Assembly (NCBI RefSeq): GCF_000621625.1
Contig: NZ_JHXV01000037.1
Span: forward strand, 1-43,558
Origin: Crocinitomix catalasitica ATCC 23190
Lineage (GTDB): Bacteria; Bacteroidota; Bacteroidia; Flavobacteriales_D; Crocinitomicaceae
Reading direction: 5' to 3'
DNA: 43,558 nt
This document shows positions 8,165 through 17,099 of this stretch, in pieces. The position numbers and the translations under genes were made by a program. The notes below the pieces were generated by a model. The model ran no database searches and was not told the origin of the DNA. It saw only the letters and a program-made list of their open reading frames with translations. Numbering within the stretch: the first letter of the stretch is position 1; each line of letters opens with the position of its first letter.

Positions 8165-8372
8165 GCACAATTAGATTAGAGATTGTCAGTTACTCATTAC
8201 TCTCAAAGGATAAAAAAGTATGCCCTAAGAAGCGATAAGCATCTACTAAATTAGTACATTTTTAATTTCTTTCCTTGTTTTTCTAATGTTATTACAACAA
8301 AATTAAAATCCCAATTTCACAGTAGATTCGTTCAGTACATTTTGTTATAAGCACTACGTATTTTTTTTGTTT

Positions 8373-10811
8373 TTAAAACTCTTTATTATTCAAACCAACC
8401 AATTCTTCTGGCGTAAGAGAAAGACCAAACAATAACATATCATCCGTTTGTTCTATTTTAAAATCAGAGGTCCAAACTTTAAAAAATGTTTCAACCTCTT
8501 CTAATTGACGCGGCATAGACAATGACAATTGATTGTTTTTATTTAAGAAGTTTGCTATATTTTTTTGCATGATTTTCTTATTCTTGACGCCTCCAAATTG
8601 ATCACAAATGCCATCAGTATACAAATACAAATTCATTTGATTATTGACTTCAACGACATCCGTTCTAAAATCTACTTCAAAATCAAGTATTGATTCGCCT
8701 ATCGACTTTTTAACTCCTTTAATAATTGTAACATCATCCTCCTCCGCTTTAAAAACAAATAATGACCTTCTAGCTCCAGAAAACAATAGATTGGACTTCT
8801 CAGGATCTAAAACGATTATACCGACATCCATTCCTTCTCTAATTCCTTTATCTGTAACTGACAATGCTTCATCAACATAATCATCAACTTGATGTAATAT
8901 TTCACTCGGATCATCCAGTTGAAAATTTAAAATGGCATTATCCAAAGCCGCAAAACAAACGGCCGTTACTAGTGCTCCAGGCACACCGTGCCCGGTACAG
9001 TCAGCAATTGCTAGAAATATTTTGTTTCGAATAGATTTGACATAATAAAAATCACCACTAACAATATCTTTAGGTTTGAAGTATATAAAGTAATCACGAA
9101 AGATACTGTCTAAATATTTTTTTTCTGGCAATAAAGCTTTTTGGATACGTAACGCATAGTTTATACTGTCCATTATACTGTTATTCTTCTCCTCAACAAG
9201 TTCATTGGCCATTTTTAACTGTTGAATATTTTGCATTATAAACATGTACAGATTATTCTCCCCTTGATGCCCTTCAATTGGGTCAGCAGATAATTCAAAC
9301 CAATGTTTTTCATCAGATTTGACAAACTGAACTTCAACATTCAAAGATTTTGAATTTTTAATACAATTATGGATTTTTTCTTGAACACCTTTATTTTCAT
9401 CCTCGTCGATAAAGTATTCAATAAAATTCTGACCAATAATTTCTTCAAAGGCTATTCCAAACTCATCTAACAATGCCGAATTTACCCATGTAATAGTGGA
9501 TGACAAATCAGTAATCAACACTGGAGACCTAGTCCTTTTTGCGATTAAAGAAATTTGATTAGATTTAATTTCATTTAACTTTTGCGCTGTTATATCTACA
9601 ATTACCTGAACATATTCTTCCTCTCCATGCAAATTTTTTATAGCTGTAGAACTCAATAATATCCATACTAAGGAACCATCTTTTCTGTAGTGAGCAATCT
9701 CATGTGGCACATTCCGCTCTAATCCCCCTTCAAACAATGCTGCAAATTGCGCATTAAAAAAAGTAGGAATCATAAATAATTCAACAGCCTTATTTCCTAT
9801 AATTTCTTCTTCTGTATATCCGAAAATTTCGCAAAAACTTTCATTACACCATAACATTTTCCCATCTTTCGCAACTATTGTAATTCCTGCGTTCAGCGCC
9901 TTTGTTACCAAAGAAAGTTTTTGATGTTCGAGAACACGTTCAACTTCGTCTGTTTTATTAGTACCGATTGCAAACAAAAACTTCTCTCCAACAACATTAA
10001 AATCCCATTTAACAAAAACTTGCTCTGTTAATCTATTCTCCATGAACTCTTCATAAATACCAGATGAACCATCTACGATGATTCGCTTACGAATTCCTAA
10101 TTTACGGTCCTTTATTTTTTCTTCGGAATATCCTCCCAATTTCCAAAACGAATCATTATCTGTTAAGTTGAATTCCTTTTTCATCGCTGGATTAATAAAA
10201 ATCACCTCCCCTGACCGATCGAATACGATCAAATACTTATCAAACTTAACGAGCATTATCTCTGCCATTCTCAACATCCAAATACGAAATGCTTTAAAGA
10301 TAAATGCAAACCCAATAAATATGAATGCAAAAAAAATGGAGATAACATAACTCATATGTTTCCCTATTGACCAATCTACCCAATAGAGACTAATTAGGAA
10401 AGCAAGACCAACAAAAACACAGAAGGTTTTGATCAATCTTGTCCGATCAAACAAGAACGAAATACTTAGAATACCTATTAATAGCTCTAAGCTTAAAATT
10501 AAATTAAAATCCTGACTCACAATTCTGTAAATAGTATAAACACCCCAAATTAAAGCGGAAACAATCATTGTATTGGCCGCACTTTTAGTTTTAATTTTTT
10601 TGCTAATTAATAAAAAGGCAAAAAGTAAATTGAAACCGATTAAAACGCTTAAATAATTCCAACTAACAATATAAAACCCTAGATACCAACCAATAAAAAC
10701 CTCAAAACCTACTGAAATACCTGCAAAAGTAAGACACAAAACGACTAGCCGTCTCTTAAAATCAAGGATCGCAGTAAAAAGGTGGAGATTTTTCCAGTCT
10801 ATTGAAATCAT
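8373..10811 (-). CDS. Membrane PAS sensor with SpoIIE/PP2C phosphatase output
   Basis: An 812-residue signalling protein. Five or six N-terminal membrane helices fill residues 20-180. Three PAS units follow: about 185-285, 297-410 (CNESFCEIFGYTEEEIIGN, ending with a typical PAC strand) and 418-532. A short helix (535-555) leads to a SpoIIE-type PP2C domain at about 575-805 with DIVSGDFY, ADCTGHGVPGAL, EGMDVGIIVLD and LYTDGICDQ, the metal-binding Asp positions of active phosphatases. It should dephosphorylate a Ser/Thr-phosphorylated partner in response to a membrane or cytosolic cue. No anti-sigma factor, STAS or response-regulator gene is nearby, so the partner is elsewhere. The gene is monocistronic, with about 170-200 bp of non-coding sequence on each side. 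Confidence 0.92.
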   Translation of the reverse strand: MISIDWKNLHLFTAILDFKRRLVVLCLTFAGISVGFEVFIGWYLGFYIVSWNYLSVLIGFNLLFAFLLISKKIKTKSAANTMIVSALIWGVYTIYRIVSQDFNLILSLELLIGILSISFLFDRTRLIKTFCVFVGLAFLISLYWVDWSIGKHMSYVISIFFAFIFIGFAFIFKAFRIWMLRMAEIMLVKFDKYLIVFDRSGEVIFINPAMKKEFNLTDNDSFWKLGGYSEEKIKDRKLGIRKRIIVDGSSGIYEEFMENRLTEQVFVKWDFNVVGEKFLFAIGTNKTDEVERVLEHQKLSLVTKALNAGITIVAKDGKMLWCNESFCEIFGYTEEEIIGNKAVELFMIPTFFNAQFAALFEGGLERNVPHEIAHYRKDGSLVWILLSSTAIKNLHGEEEYVQVIVDITAQKLNEIKSNQISLIAKRTRSPVLITDLSSTITWVNSALLDEFGIAFEEIIGQNFIEYFIDEDENKGVQEKIHNCIKNSKSLNVEVQFVKSDEKHWFELSADPIEGHQGENNLYMFIMQNIQQLKMANELVEEKNNSIMDSINYALRIQKALLPEKKYLDSIFRDYFIYFKPKDIVSGDFYYVKSIRNKIFLAIADCTGHGVPGALVTAVCFAALDNAILNFQLDDPSEILHQVDDYVDEALSVTDKGIREGMDVGIIVLDPEKSNLLFSGARRSLFVFKAEEDDVTIIKGVKKSIGESILDFEVDFRTDVVEVNNQMNLYLYTDGICDQFGGVKNKKIMQKNIANFLNKNNQLSLSMPRQLEEVETFFKVWTSDFKIEQTDDMLLFGLSLTPEELVGLNNKEF

Positions 10812-10982
10812 AAGTATAGGTTAACCTCAACAATATATTATATATATAGATAAGAAAAACCTGAACGACTACTTATTTTGATATTTTTTCGACAAATAGG
10901 ACTTTATCCTCTTTTATTTGAATATTTAGCCAAACGAAAAGGCGGAAAACAAACAAAATCTTATTGGATAAACAAGAATGTT

Positions 10983-11813
10983 TTACACTAAAACGGATAG
11001 TTCTTGTTGCACATTGTTATCCCACAACATTTTATAATGTCCCACATTCTCAAGTGAAACTATTCTTGAACGTTCAGATTTTGCTTGAATCGCTATTGAA
11101 TTTTTAAAATCTAAGACTTTATCATGTTTGTCGTGAATCAAAATCAATTCTGAATAATCAATTTGAGGAACCAATTTATCGACTTGCAAGGCGGTAAGTT
11201 TCTGACCTAAAATATCCTCCGCCAATCCGCCCAAAAGTTGATAAACTTTAGCATTTAACCCTACAATTCGTTGGAATTCTTCAAAAATTGCCTCCATGCT
11301 ATTAGGACTTGATAACAGCACCAATTTATCAATTTTTATATTTGAGTTTGCTAAGGTATAAGCTGTAACAGCCGAACCGAACGAATGGCTATAGACTGAA
11401 AAAGGCTGCTGGGGATTTATTGTATCAATTAATGTTTTGAAGGCATGTTTACAAATAAAAATATTGGTTTTATTAGAAGGGGAAAAAGCATGCCCTGGTA
11501 AATTAAATAGTATAACCCTTTTTCCTGACTTCTCAAGTTCGAACGCGATTTTAGAGAGACTTCCTGCATTAGAATCAATGCCGTGTACCAAGAATGCAAT
11601 TTCTTTATTCTCTGCCCCCAATTCGTAACAATCAATTGTTTCATCTAGGCTGAATATTGTAAAATGACGTGCTTTCTCAAACAACTCCATTTCCCTTGGT
11701 CGTATATTCTTTTTACGAACAGTTTGAAACATTGTAAATGCTCTTTTTGCTACGTAATTCGGCGCAATTACTCCTAGAACTTTAAAGTGAAATCTAATTA
11801 ATTGTAATTTCAT
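10983..11813 (-). CDS. Alpha/beta hydrolase, TetR-linked
   Basis: A 276-residue alpha/beta-hydrolase fold enzyme. The oxyanion block LVHGIDSNAG (about residues 74-83) and LFNLPGHAFS precede the nucleophile elbow YSHSFGSA. The acid is probably Asp in IHDKHDKVLDF and the base His in NVGHYKML near the C-terminus, giving a complete Ser-Asp-His triad. The elbow is S-H-S-F-G rather than G-H-S-x-G, a substitution at the first small residue. The N-terminal 50 residues are basic and amphipathic and could contact the membrane. The gene starts 2 bp after the TetR gene and shares its operator. The substrate is unknown; lipids or hydrophobic xenobiotics fit the regulator type but this is inference. Confidence 0.85.
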   Translation of the reverse strand: MKLQLIRFHFKVLGVIAPNYVAKRAFTMFQTVRKKNIRPREMELFEKARHFTIFSLDETIDCYELGAENKEIAFLVHGIDSNAGSLSKIAFELEKSGKRVILFNLPGHAFSPSNKTNIFICKHAFKTLIDTINPQQPFSVYSHSFGSAVTAYTLANSNIKIDKLVLLSSPNSMEAIFEEFQRIVGLNAKVYQLLGGLAEDILGQKLTALQVDKLVPQIDYSELILIHDKHDKVLDFKNSIAIQAKSERSRIVSLENVGHYKMLWDNNVQQELSVLV

Positions 11814-11815
11814 TC

Positions 11816-12421
11816 TTAGTGGCTATTAATTTCTAATTCCGTTTTTACTAAGTTGTCAATATGATCCATCATATCATTGATATAGGATTCGTCATTCATT
11901 GTTGCAGTCATAAACATGGCTCCTTCAATCGACGCAAAAATTCGTTTGGCGTATGTAACAGCATTGATATCTGATTTAATGGTGCCTTGGTCTTGCCCTA
12001 ATACAATCATTTTTTGAATGTAGTATTGCAACCTTTCAATTACTTCTTGAACCTTGTGTAATAGATTATCATTTTGGTGATTTGCATCAACGCCAATATT
12101 AATAATTGGACACCCGCCAATTGCAATGGTATGCATGCGGTATTTTCTGTAAAAATTGAATAGGGCGTAAAGTTGACCGACGCCATCTGTGATATCAGCA
12201 AGATCAGCCTTAATCTTCTCTACAACAACATCAACATTGAATTCGAACGCTGCGAAGGCGATATCTTCTTTGTTCTTAAAATTTCCGTAAATAGCCCCTT
12301 TGGTTAATCCTGTTGCTTTTGTCAAGTGTGACAGACTCGTACCGTAATAACCATTTTTATTAAAAATTGGTGCTACGGTTTCAACAATAAAATCAGTTGT
12401 TAATGCTGCTTTCCCTTTCAT
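11816..12421 (-). CDS. TetR/AcrR-family repressor
   Basis: A 201-residue one-component regulator. The N-terminal HTH includes NGYYGTSLSHLTKATGLTKG and AIYGNFKNKEDIAFAAFEF (residues about 22-61), the hallmark of TetR proteins. The C-terminal ligand-binding domain contains CPIINIGVD, which resembles the YxiI-type C-terminal motif. It is the first gene of an operon with the hydrolase (2-bp gap) and its start sits directly downstream of a -7 box overlapped by a perfect-armed palindrome, so autorepression is the simplest reading. ABC-F at 12476-14353 is transcribed in the same direction, towards this gene, but separated by the operator/promoter region. Confidence 0.92.
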   Translation of the reverse strand: MKGKAALTTDFIVETVAPIFNKNGYYGTSLSHLTKATGLTKGAIYGNFKNKEDIAFAAFEFNVDVVVEKIKADLADITDGVGQLYALFNFYRKYRMHTIAIGGCPIINIGVDANHQNDNLLHKVQEVIERLQYYIQKMIVLGQDQGTIKSDINAVTYAKRIFASIEGAMFMTATMNDESYINDMMDHIDNLVKTELEINSH

Positions 12422-12426
12422 TCATG

Positions 12427-12457
12427 CAAAGATAAATAAAATATACCGATTGGTATA
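12427..12457 (-). promoter_or_regulatory. TetR operon promoter with palindromic operator
   Basis: The palindrome TATACCGATTGGTATA (12442-12457) has 6-bp arms around GATT, the size of a TetR-family operator. The minus-strand -7 element TATCTTTG is at 12434-12427, only a few bases before the ATG at 12421, so the transcript is nearly leaderless. The palindrome lies in the spacer between the -7 and -33 positions, where bound repressor would block RNA polymerase. Confidence 0.7.
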
Positions 12458-12475
12458 ATTTATGGATGGTATTTT

Positions 12476-14353
12476 TTATTGGAATTCAGACAGTTCTAAC
12501 CAACGCATTTCTTTATTATCAATAGCGTCACCTATTTCACCCAATCGAATTGAAATTTTACTTGCCTCGTCACCTGAGCATTCTCCAGTACTTAATTTCT
12601 CTGTCAATTGATCTCGTTCTGCAGTAAGTTTCTCTAATTCTTGCTCGATATTATCAAATTCAACTTGTTCTTTATAAGATAATTTACGTTTTGGCTTGTC
12701 CTCAACAACAATTTTTGGCGCAACCACTTCTGGTTTTTTAGCTTTTTTATCAAGTTGTTTCTGTTCTGACGCTTCCTCCTTTAAATATTCACGATAAGCA
12801 GTGTAATTTCCTATGATATCTTTCACTTCTCCTTCACCTTGGAAGTAGAAAGTATGATCAACTAATTTATCTAAGAAATATCTATCATGCGATACAATAA
12901 TCAAACAGCCTTTAAAAGTCAATAAATACTCTTCAAGTACACTTAATATAAAGATGTCTAAGTCATTTGTCGGCTCATCCAGAATTAAGAAATTTGGATT
13001 TTTCATCAGAATCGTCATCAAATAAAGCCGTTTCTTTTCACCCCCACTTAATTTGTCAACATCCATAAAGTGCATTGATCTCGGAAATAAAAACTTCTCC
13101 AAAAACTGTGCAGCAGACATCTTTCTGCCTTTATTCAAAGGAATATACTCGGCAATATCTGTAATTACTTCTTTTACTTTCTTTCCTTCCTTAAAGTTGG
13201 CTCCACTTTGATTATAATACCCCATCACAATCGTATCGCCAACTACTACCTTTCCTTTAGAAGGTGGCTCTGTGCCAATCAACATATTCAAAAAAGTAGA
13301 TTTCCCAGTACCATTGGCACCAACAATTCCTAACTTTTCTCCGGCTTTAAAGCCATAATCTAAATTATTAATGATCTTTTTATCATCGAACCATTTACCA
13401 ACATTGTGTAATTCAACAATTTTAGAACCCAAACGATTCATTTGAATCTCAATCTCTAATTCGTCTTTATTGATTCTTTGATTCGCGGTATCTTGCAATC
13501 CGTCAAAAGCATCAACTCTTGCTTTCTGTTTTGTACCTCGAGCTTTTGGCTGTCTTCTAATCCAATCTAATTCAGTTCGCATTAAATTCTGCGCCTTATT
13601 GATTGTTGCTTGTAATTGTTCTTGACGTTCCGCTTTCTTCTCTAAATAATAAGAGAAATTACCTGAGTATTTATAAATCTGTTGATCTTCTAATTCTAAA
13701 ATGGTATTACAGACAACTTCTAGGAAGTATCTATCGTGCGTTACCATTATAATGGCTGATTTAGACTTAGTTAAATAAACCTCTAACCATTCAATCATAT
13801 CCAAATCCAAGTGATTGGTTGGCTCATCAAGAATCATCAGATCCGGTTCATTAATTAGAATCTTTGCCAATGCAACACGTTTCTTTTGTCCACCAGATAA
13901 TTCTCCAATTTTCTGTTGTGGATCTTCAATTTTCAATTGAGAAAGAATGGTATTTACCTTTACATCGTAATCCCAAGCATTCACACTATTCATCAGTTCA
14001 AAAGCATCCTCCATTGCATCAGAATCCTCTATATTCTTTAATGCTTTATTGTATGCTTTAATCGCCTGTGCTTCTCTGGTATCTGCTTTTAAAACCTCAT
14101 CAAAGATGAGTTGATCTGGATTAAATTTTTCAGCTTGTTCTAGATAATCAACACGAATATCTTTTCGGTATACTATTCGACCACTATCTTCAGTTCCATC
14201 ACCACATAAAATTTTGAGCAAAGTAGATTTTCCACTACCGTTTTTAGCAACTAACGCTACTTTATCTCCTTTGTCAATACCAAAAGTAAGGTCTTCGAAT
14301 ATGATTCGTTCCCCAAAACTTTTGGTTAAATTTTCTACTGATAAATAGTTCAT
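12476..14353 (-). CDS. uup: ABC-F ATPase, Uup type
   Basis: A 625-residue soluble protein with two ABC domains. Domain 1 has Walker A AKNGSGKST, signature LSGGQKKR and LMILDEPTNHLD; domain 2 has GANGTGKST, LSGGEKKR and FLILDEPTNDLD. The interdomain linker contains WIRRQPKARGTKQKARVDAF, the P-site tRNA interaction segment of the Uup/YheS branch. A charged linker and a coiled coil (about 565-620, from KLSYKEQVEFDNIEQELEKL) form the Uup C-terminal domain. ABC-F proteins of this class act on the ribosome to relieve stalling, and Uup also affects transposon excision and 50S assembly. It is not an exporter. It lies 1 bp after the DUF4293 gene, hence co-transcribed with it. Confidence 0.9.
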   Translation of the reverse strand: MNYLSVENLTKSFGERIIFEDLTFGIDKGDKVALVAKNGSGKSTLLKILCGDGTEDSGRIVYRKDIRVDYLEQAEKFNPDQLIFDEVLKADTREAQAIKAYNKALKNIEDSDAMEDAFELMNSVNAWDYDVKVNTILSQLKIEDPQQKIGELSGGQKKRVALAKILINEPDLMILDEPTNHLDLDMIEWLEVYLTKSKSAIIMVTHDRYFLEVVCNTILELEDQQIYKYSGNFSYYLEKKAERQEQLQATINKAQNLMRTELDWIRRQPKARGTKQKARVDAFDGLQDTANQRINKDELEIEIQMNRLGSKIVELHNVGKWFDDKKIINNLDYGFKAGEKLGIVGANGTGKSTFLNMLIGTEPPSKGKVVVGDTIVMGYYNQSGANFKEGKKVKEVITDIAEYIPLNKGRKMSAAQFLEKFLFPRSMHFMDVDKLSGGEKKRLYLMTILMKNPNFLILDEPTNDLDIFILSVLEEYLLTFKGCLIIVSHDRYFLDKLVDHTFYFQGEGEVKDIIGNYTAYREYLKEEASEQKQLDKKAKKPEVVAPKIVVEDKPKRKLSYKEQVEFDNIEQELEKLTAERDQLTEKLSTGECSGDEASKISIRLGEIGDAIDNKEMRWLELSEFQ

Positions 14354-14354
14354 G

Positions 14355-14855
14355 TTATCTTAAACGGTCTAAAGATTTAATTAAATTCTCATCTCTTTTA
14401 ATTCCACGAATGGCAAGAATGAGTAATGGGATAGTTGGAATCAACAAAAAGAAACCAATTTCCATAAAAAAGGTAACCGTAATGTTTTGAGCATCTAAAT
14501 TCGACAAATATTCAACAACATAAGGTTTACCCAAGTAATAAAACAAATAAATTGCAACAACTACAAGCAGGTGTAAAACCAGACTAATTCTAGTCATCAT
14601 CAATTGGCGTTTTCTGTTTTTATAGAAAAGTAGTCCCATTAATGAGAATAAAGCCAAGGAAATGATAACCCCATAAAAAGGAAATAAACCAGCAACGGTT
14701 TCTTCACTTTCAATCCCATTAGCACCAAAAACTGCCAATTTTGTCGATTCTAATTCAGGAACGAAAATTTCGATTGAAAATATTGGAAACACCAATAATA
14801 AGGCCATACAAATAAACGCCAATAGCAAATAAATTGTTTGAATACGTTGTAACAT
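14355..14855 (-). CDS. DUF4293 four-helix membrane protein
   Basis: A 166-residue integral membrane protein. The N-terminus MLQRIQTIYLLLAFICMALL is diagnostic for DUF4293, a family confined to Bacteroidota. Four transmembrane segments are visible (about residues 7-26, 58-76, 88-106 and 125-146), followed by a short basic tail. The function is unknown. The start at 14855 is preferred to the ATG at 14873 because the -7 promoter element at 14878-14871 overlaps the upstream codons. The gene directly precedes uup with a single-base gap. Confidence 0.88.
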   Translation of the reverse strand: MLQRIQTIYLLLAFICMALLLVFPIFSIEIFVPELESTKLAVFGANGIESEETVAGLFPFYGVIISLALFSLMGLLFYKNRKRQLMMTRISLVLHLLVVVAIYLFYYLGKPYVVEYLSNLDAQNITVTFFMEIGFFLLIPTIPLLILAIRGIKRDENLIKSLDRLR

Positions 14856-14870
14856 ACTGTAATTTTTGTA

Positions 14871-14878
14871 CAAATATA
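14871..14878 (-). promoter_or_regulatory. -7 element of the DUF4293-uup operon
   Basis: TATATTTG on the minus strand matches TAnnTTTG. A TTG at 14903-14901 is a possible -33 box, though the spacer is 22 bp. The site lies about 16 bp before the ATG at 14855. Confidence 0.55.
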
Positions 14879-14919
14879 CTACGATTGTTTTGTCTTACGT
14901 CAAGTAAATATTAAAGAAT

Positions 14920-15504
14920 CTAGTAAGACACTTTATTACTTAAAAACTCCACTAATTTTCGAACGGCAATACCGCGGTGAGATATGCTATTTTTATCTTC
15001 CATTGACATTTCTGAAAAAGTTGAATCAAATCCATCTGGTTTGAAAATAGGATCATACCCAAATCCTTCCATACCTGACTTTTCTTCGATTATTGTGCCG
15101 TTAACAACACCTTCAAAAGTGTGGTTTTCTCCATTAAGAATTAACGAAATAACCGTTTTAAAACGCGCTTTTCTATTCGAATTACCTTTCAGTTTCTTTA
15201 AAACCAAGTCCATATTATCGTTGCTATCTCTCTGCGGACCGGCATATCGAGCTGAAAACACACCAGGCTCGCCATTTAAAACATCAATTTCAAGACCAGT
15301 ATCATCGGCAAAACAATTGACTTTATAATGCTCGAAAACATAATCGGATTTTTGTTTTGCGTTCCCTTCTAGAGTTGGCGCAGTCTCCGGAACATCCTCA
15401 TTGCAACCAATTTCCTGCAAAGTTTTTATGGCGATAGTTTTTGGCACTAAAGCTTGAATTTCTTTAGCCTTATTTATGTTTTGTGTTGCGAATATAAGTT
15501 CCAT
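14920..15504 (-). CDS. rdgB: Non-canonical purine NTP pyrophosphatase (XTP/dITP diphosphatase)
   Basis: A 194-residue HAM1/RdgB enzyme that hydrolyses dITP, XTP and dXTP to monophosphates, keeping deaminated purines out of DNA. The family motifs are all present: IFATQNINKAKEI at the N-terminus (substrate-binding S/T-x-N-x-x-K), FADDTGLEID with the catalytic acidic residues, GEPGVFSARYAG, EGFGYDPIF, FSEMSMEDKNSISHRG. Length is normal. It is divergent from the wzx gene and has its own promoter a few bases upstream of the ATG. Confidence 0.95.
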   Translation of the reverse strand: MELIFATQNINKAKEIQALVPKTIAIKTLQEIGCNEDVPETAPTLEGNAKQKSDYVFEHYKVNCFADDTGLEIDVLNGEPGVFSARYAGPQRDSNDNMDLVLKKLKGNSNRKARFKTVISLILNGENHTFEGVVNGTIIEEKSGMEGFGYDPIFKPDGFDSTFSEMSMEDKNSISHRGIAVRKLVEFLSNKVSY

Positions 15505-15511
15505 AAGTCGT

Positions 15512-15542
15512 CAAAATTAACCTTATTCTTTTCAATAAGCAA
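15512..15542 (-). promoter_or_regulatory. rdgB promoter
   Basis: Minus-strand TTG (15542-15540), a 20-bp spacer, and TAATTTTG (15519-15512) fit the Bacteroidota consensus. The ATG is 8 bp further on. Confidence 0.6.
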
Positions 15543-15559
15543 CCATGCATCAGTTTGAT

Positions 15560-15567
15560 TATATTTG
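15560..15567 (+). promoter_or_regulatory. -7 element at the head of the polysaccharide cluster
   Basis: TATATTTG matches TAnnTTTG and lies between the two candidate starts of the flippase gene (15545 and 15590). It therefore supports ATG at 15590. No clear -33 box is seen 19 bp upstream. Confidence 0.5.
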
Positions 15568-15589
15568 CAGAAACAACAGTTTAACTACA

Positions 15590-17035
15590 ATGCTTCGTGA
15601 TTTAATTAAAGAAGGGGGGCTATACACCATAGCAAATTTACTTACCAAAGGGGTGAGTTTATTGCTAATACCGTTCTATTCTGAATATTTTACACAAGCT
15701 GAATATGGTATTTTGGCTATGCTTGGAATATTCGGAGCATTAGGAGCTGCTATTTTTTCATTTCAAATCTATCAAGGAGTTGGTAGATACATCTCAGAAA
15801 AAGGAGTTACGTTACAAGAACAACAACGTATTGGGTCCACTGGTTTTTGGTTTACGCTACTAACTTATTCTATTTTTTTAATAATTGGTTTTACGCTCAA
15901 AGATCAAGTTATCAAATTCTTATCTGAAGAAGAGACTATCAAAACAAGCACCTATATTTTAAGTCTTTTAGCGATTTTTGTATATGGATTATTTAATGCT
16001 TTAGGTGTACAATTGAAGTTCTTGCGTCAAACTAAAGCCTACTCACTTACCATGTTCTTACAGGCAATATTAAACATTGCTTTAATTTTGTTTTTAGCAT
16101 TGGTCATGGACATGAGGATTGATAGTGTATATATGGCCTCATTAATCATTACGCCTTTAATAATGTTACTCCAGCTTTATTATTTGAGAGATTATATAAT
16201 TTTATACATCGGTAGAATTGAATTGAAGAAACTTGTCGCTTTTAGTACACCAATGATTCCAGCGGCGCTTGCCTACCTAATACTCAATTTTACCGATCGC
16301 GTATTCATTAAAGAAATGACCTACTCTTTGGCGGAAGTCGGTATATACGATATGGCGTTCAAATTTTCATCAATTCTATCAATTGTCATCATGTCTTTTC
16401 AATCTGCTTTGGCGCCAATAATATTTGAGAAACATGCTGAAGATGACACCCAAAATCAATTGGGAAGAATTTTTAGATTATTTATTGCTGTTGGTACAAT
16501 GGGTACATTATTATTAGCGTTTTTTTCCTATGAGACGCTGTATATATTTACCCAACCGAATTATTATTCTGCAAGTATTTTAATGCCGATATTCTATCTA
16601 TCTGTTATTATTAGTGGTATTGGATTATTCTCTCCCGGTTTGCATATCATGAACAAAACTAAATACTATCCTTTCATCGTAATTTTTGCAGGAATTGTGA
16701 ATATAATTTTAAACTATTTATTGATTCCAATATTCGGATTATTAGGTGCTGCAATCGCAACTTTAATAAGTGTTTTAGTCAATAATATAATACTTTTTAT
16801 TGTATCCCAAAAATTATACCCATTACCATTTCCAAAAGATAAATCACTAATTGTATTGTCTGTATTTATCCCTTTATTTATGATAGGAAGTTATATAGAC
16901 CAGTTTATAGCCATCAACTATGTTCTACTTTTCTTCTTTAAAATTGTATTATTGTTTTCGTACCTTTGGTTTTTGATTCAATTCAATTTCATTAATTTGT
17001 CTCAAATTACCAATCGAATATTTAGAAAAAAATAA
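15590..17035 (+). CDS. Wzx-type polysaccharide flippase (MOP superfamily)
   Basis: A 481-residue membrane protein with 12-14 predicted helices. The N-terminal LIKEGGLYTIANLLTKGVSLLLIPFYSEYFTQAEYGILAML is the typical first two helices of Bacteroidota O-antigen/capsule flippases; the central FTDRVFIKEMTYSLAEVGIYDMAFKF matches the conserved mid-protein block. It should transfer undecaprenyl-linked repeat units across the inner membrane, so the cluster is Wzx/Wzy-dependent rather than ABC-dependent. Start 15590 is chosen because the promoter lies downstream of the alternative ATG at 15545. It leads the plus-strand cluster; a 64-bp gap separates it from the next gene. Confidence 0.9.
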   Translation: MLRDLIKEGGLYTIANLLTKGVSLLLIPFYSEYFTQAEYGILAMLGIFGALGAAIFSFQIYQGVGRYISEKGVTLQEQQRIGSTGFWFTLLTYSIFLIIGFTLKDQVIKFLSEEETIKTSTYILSLLAIFVYGLFNALGVQLKFLRQTKAYSLTMFLQAILNIALILFLALVMDMRIDSVYMASLIITPLIMLLQLYYLRDYIILYIGRIELKKLVAFSTPMIPAALAYLILNFTDRVFIKEMTYSLAEVGIYDMAFKFSSILSIVIMSFQSALAPIIFEKHAEDDTQNQLGRIFRLFIAVGTMGTLLLAFFSYETLYIFTQPNYYSASILMPIFYLSVIISGIGLFSPGLHIMNKTKYYPFIVIFAGIVNIILNYLLIPIFGLLGAAIATLISVLVNNIILFIVSQKLYPLPFPKDKSLIVLSVFIPLFMIGSYIDQFIAINYVLLFFFKIVLLFSYLWFLIQFNFINLSQITNRIFRKK

Positions 17036-17099
17036 ATTAATTTTTCCCATCCCAGCGGAGACAGTAAATGATATTCTACTTTAAAATTCTACGTAACTT

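Noticed and set aside
14984-15328. Plus-strand ORF of 114 codons opposite rdgB
   Set aside because: It is entirely antisense to an intact rdgB gene and lacks any recognisable motif or promoter.
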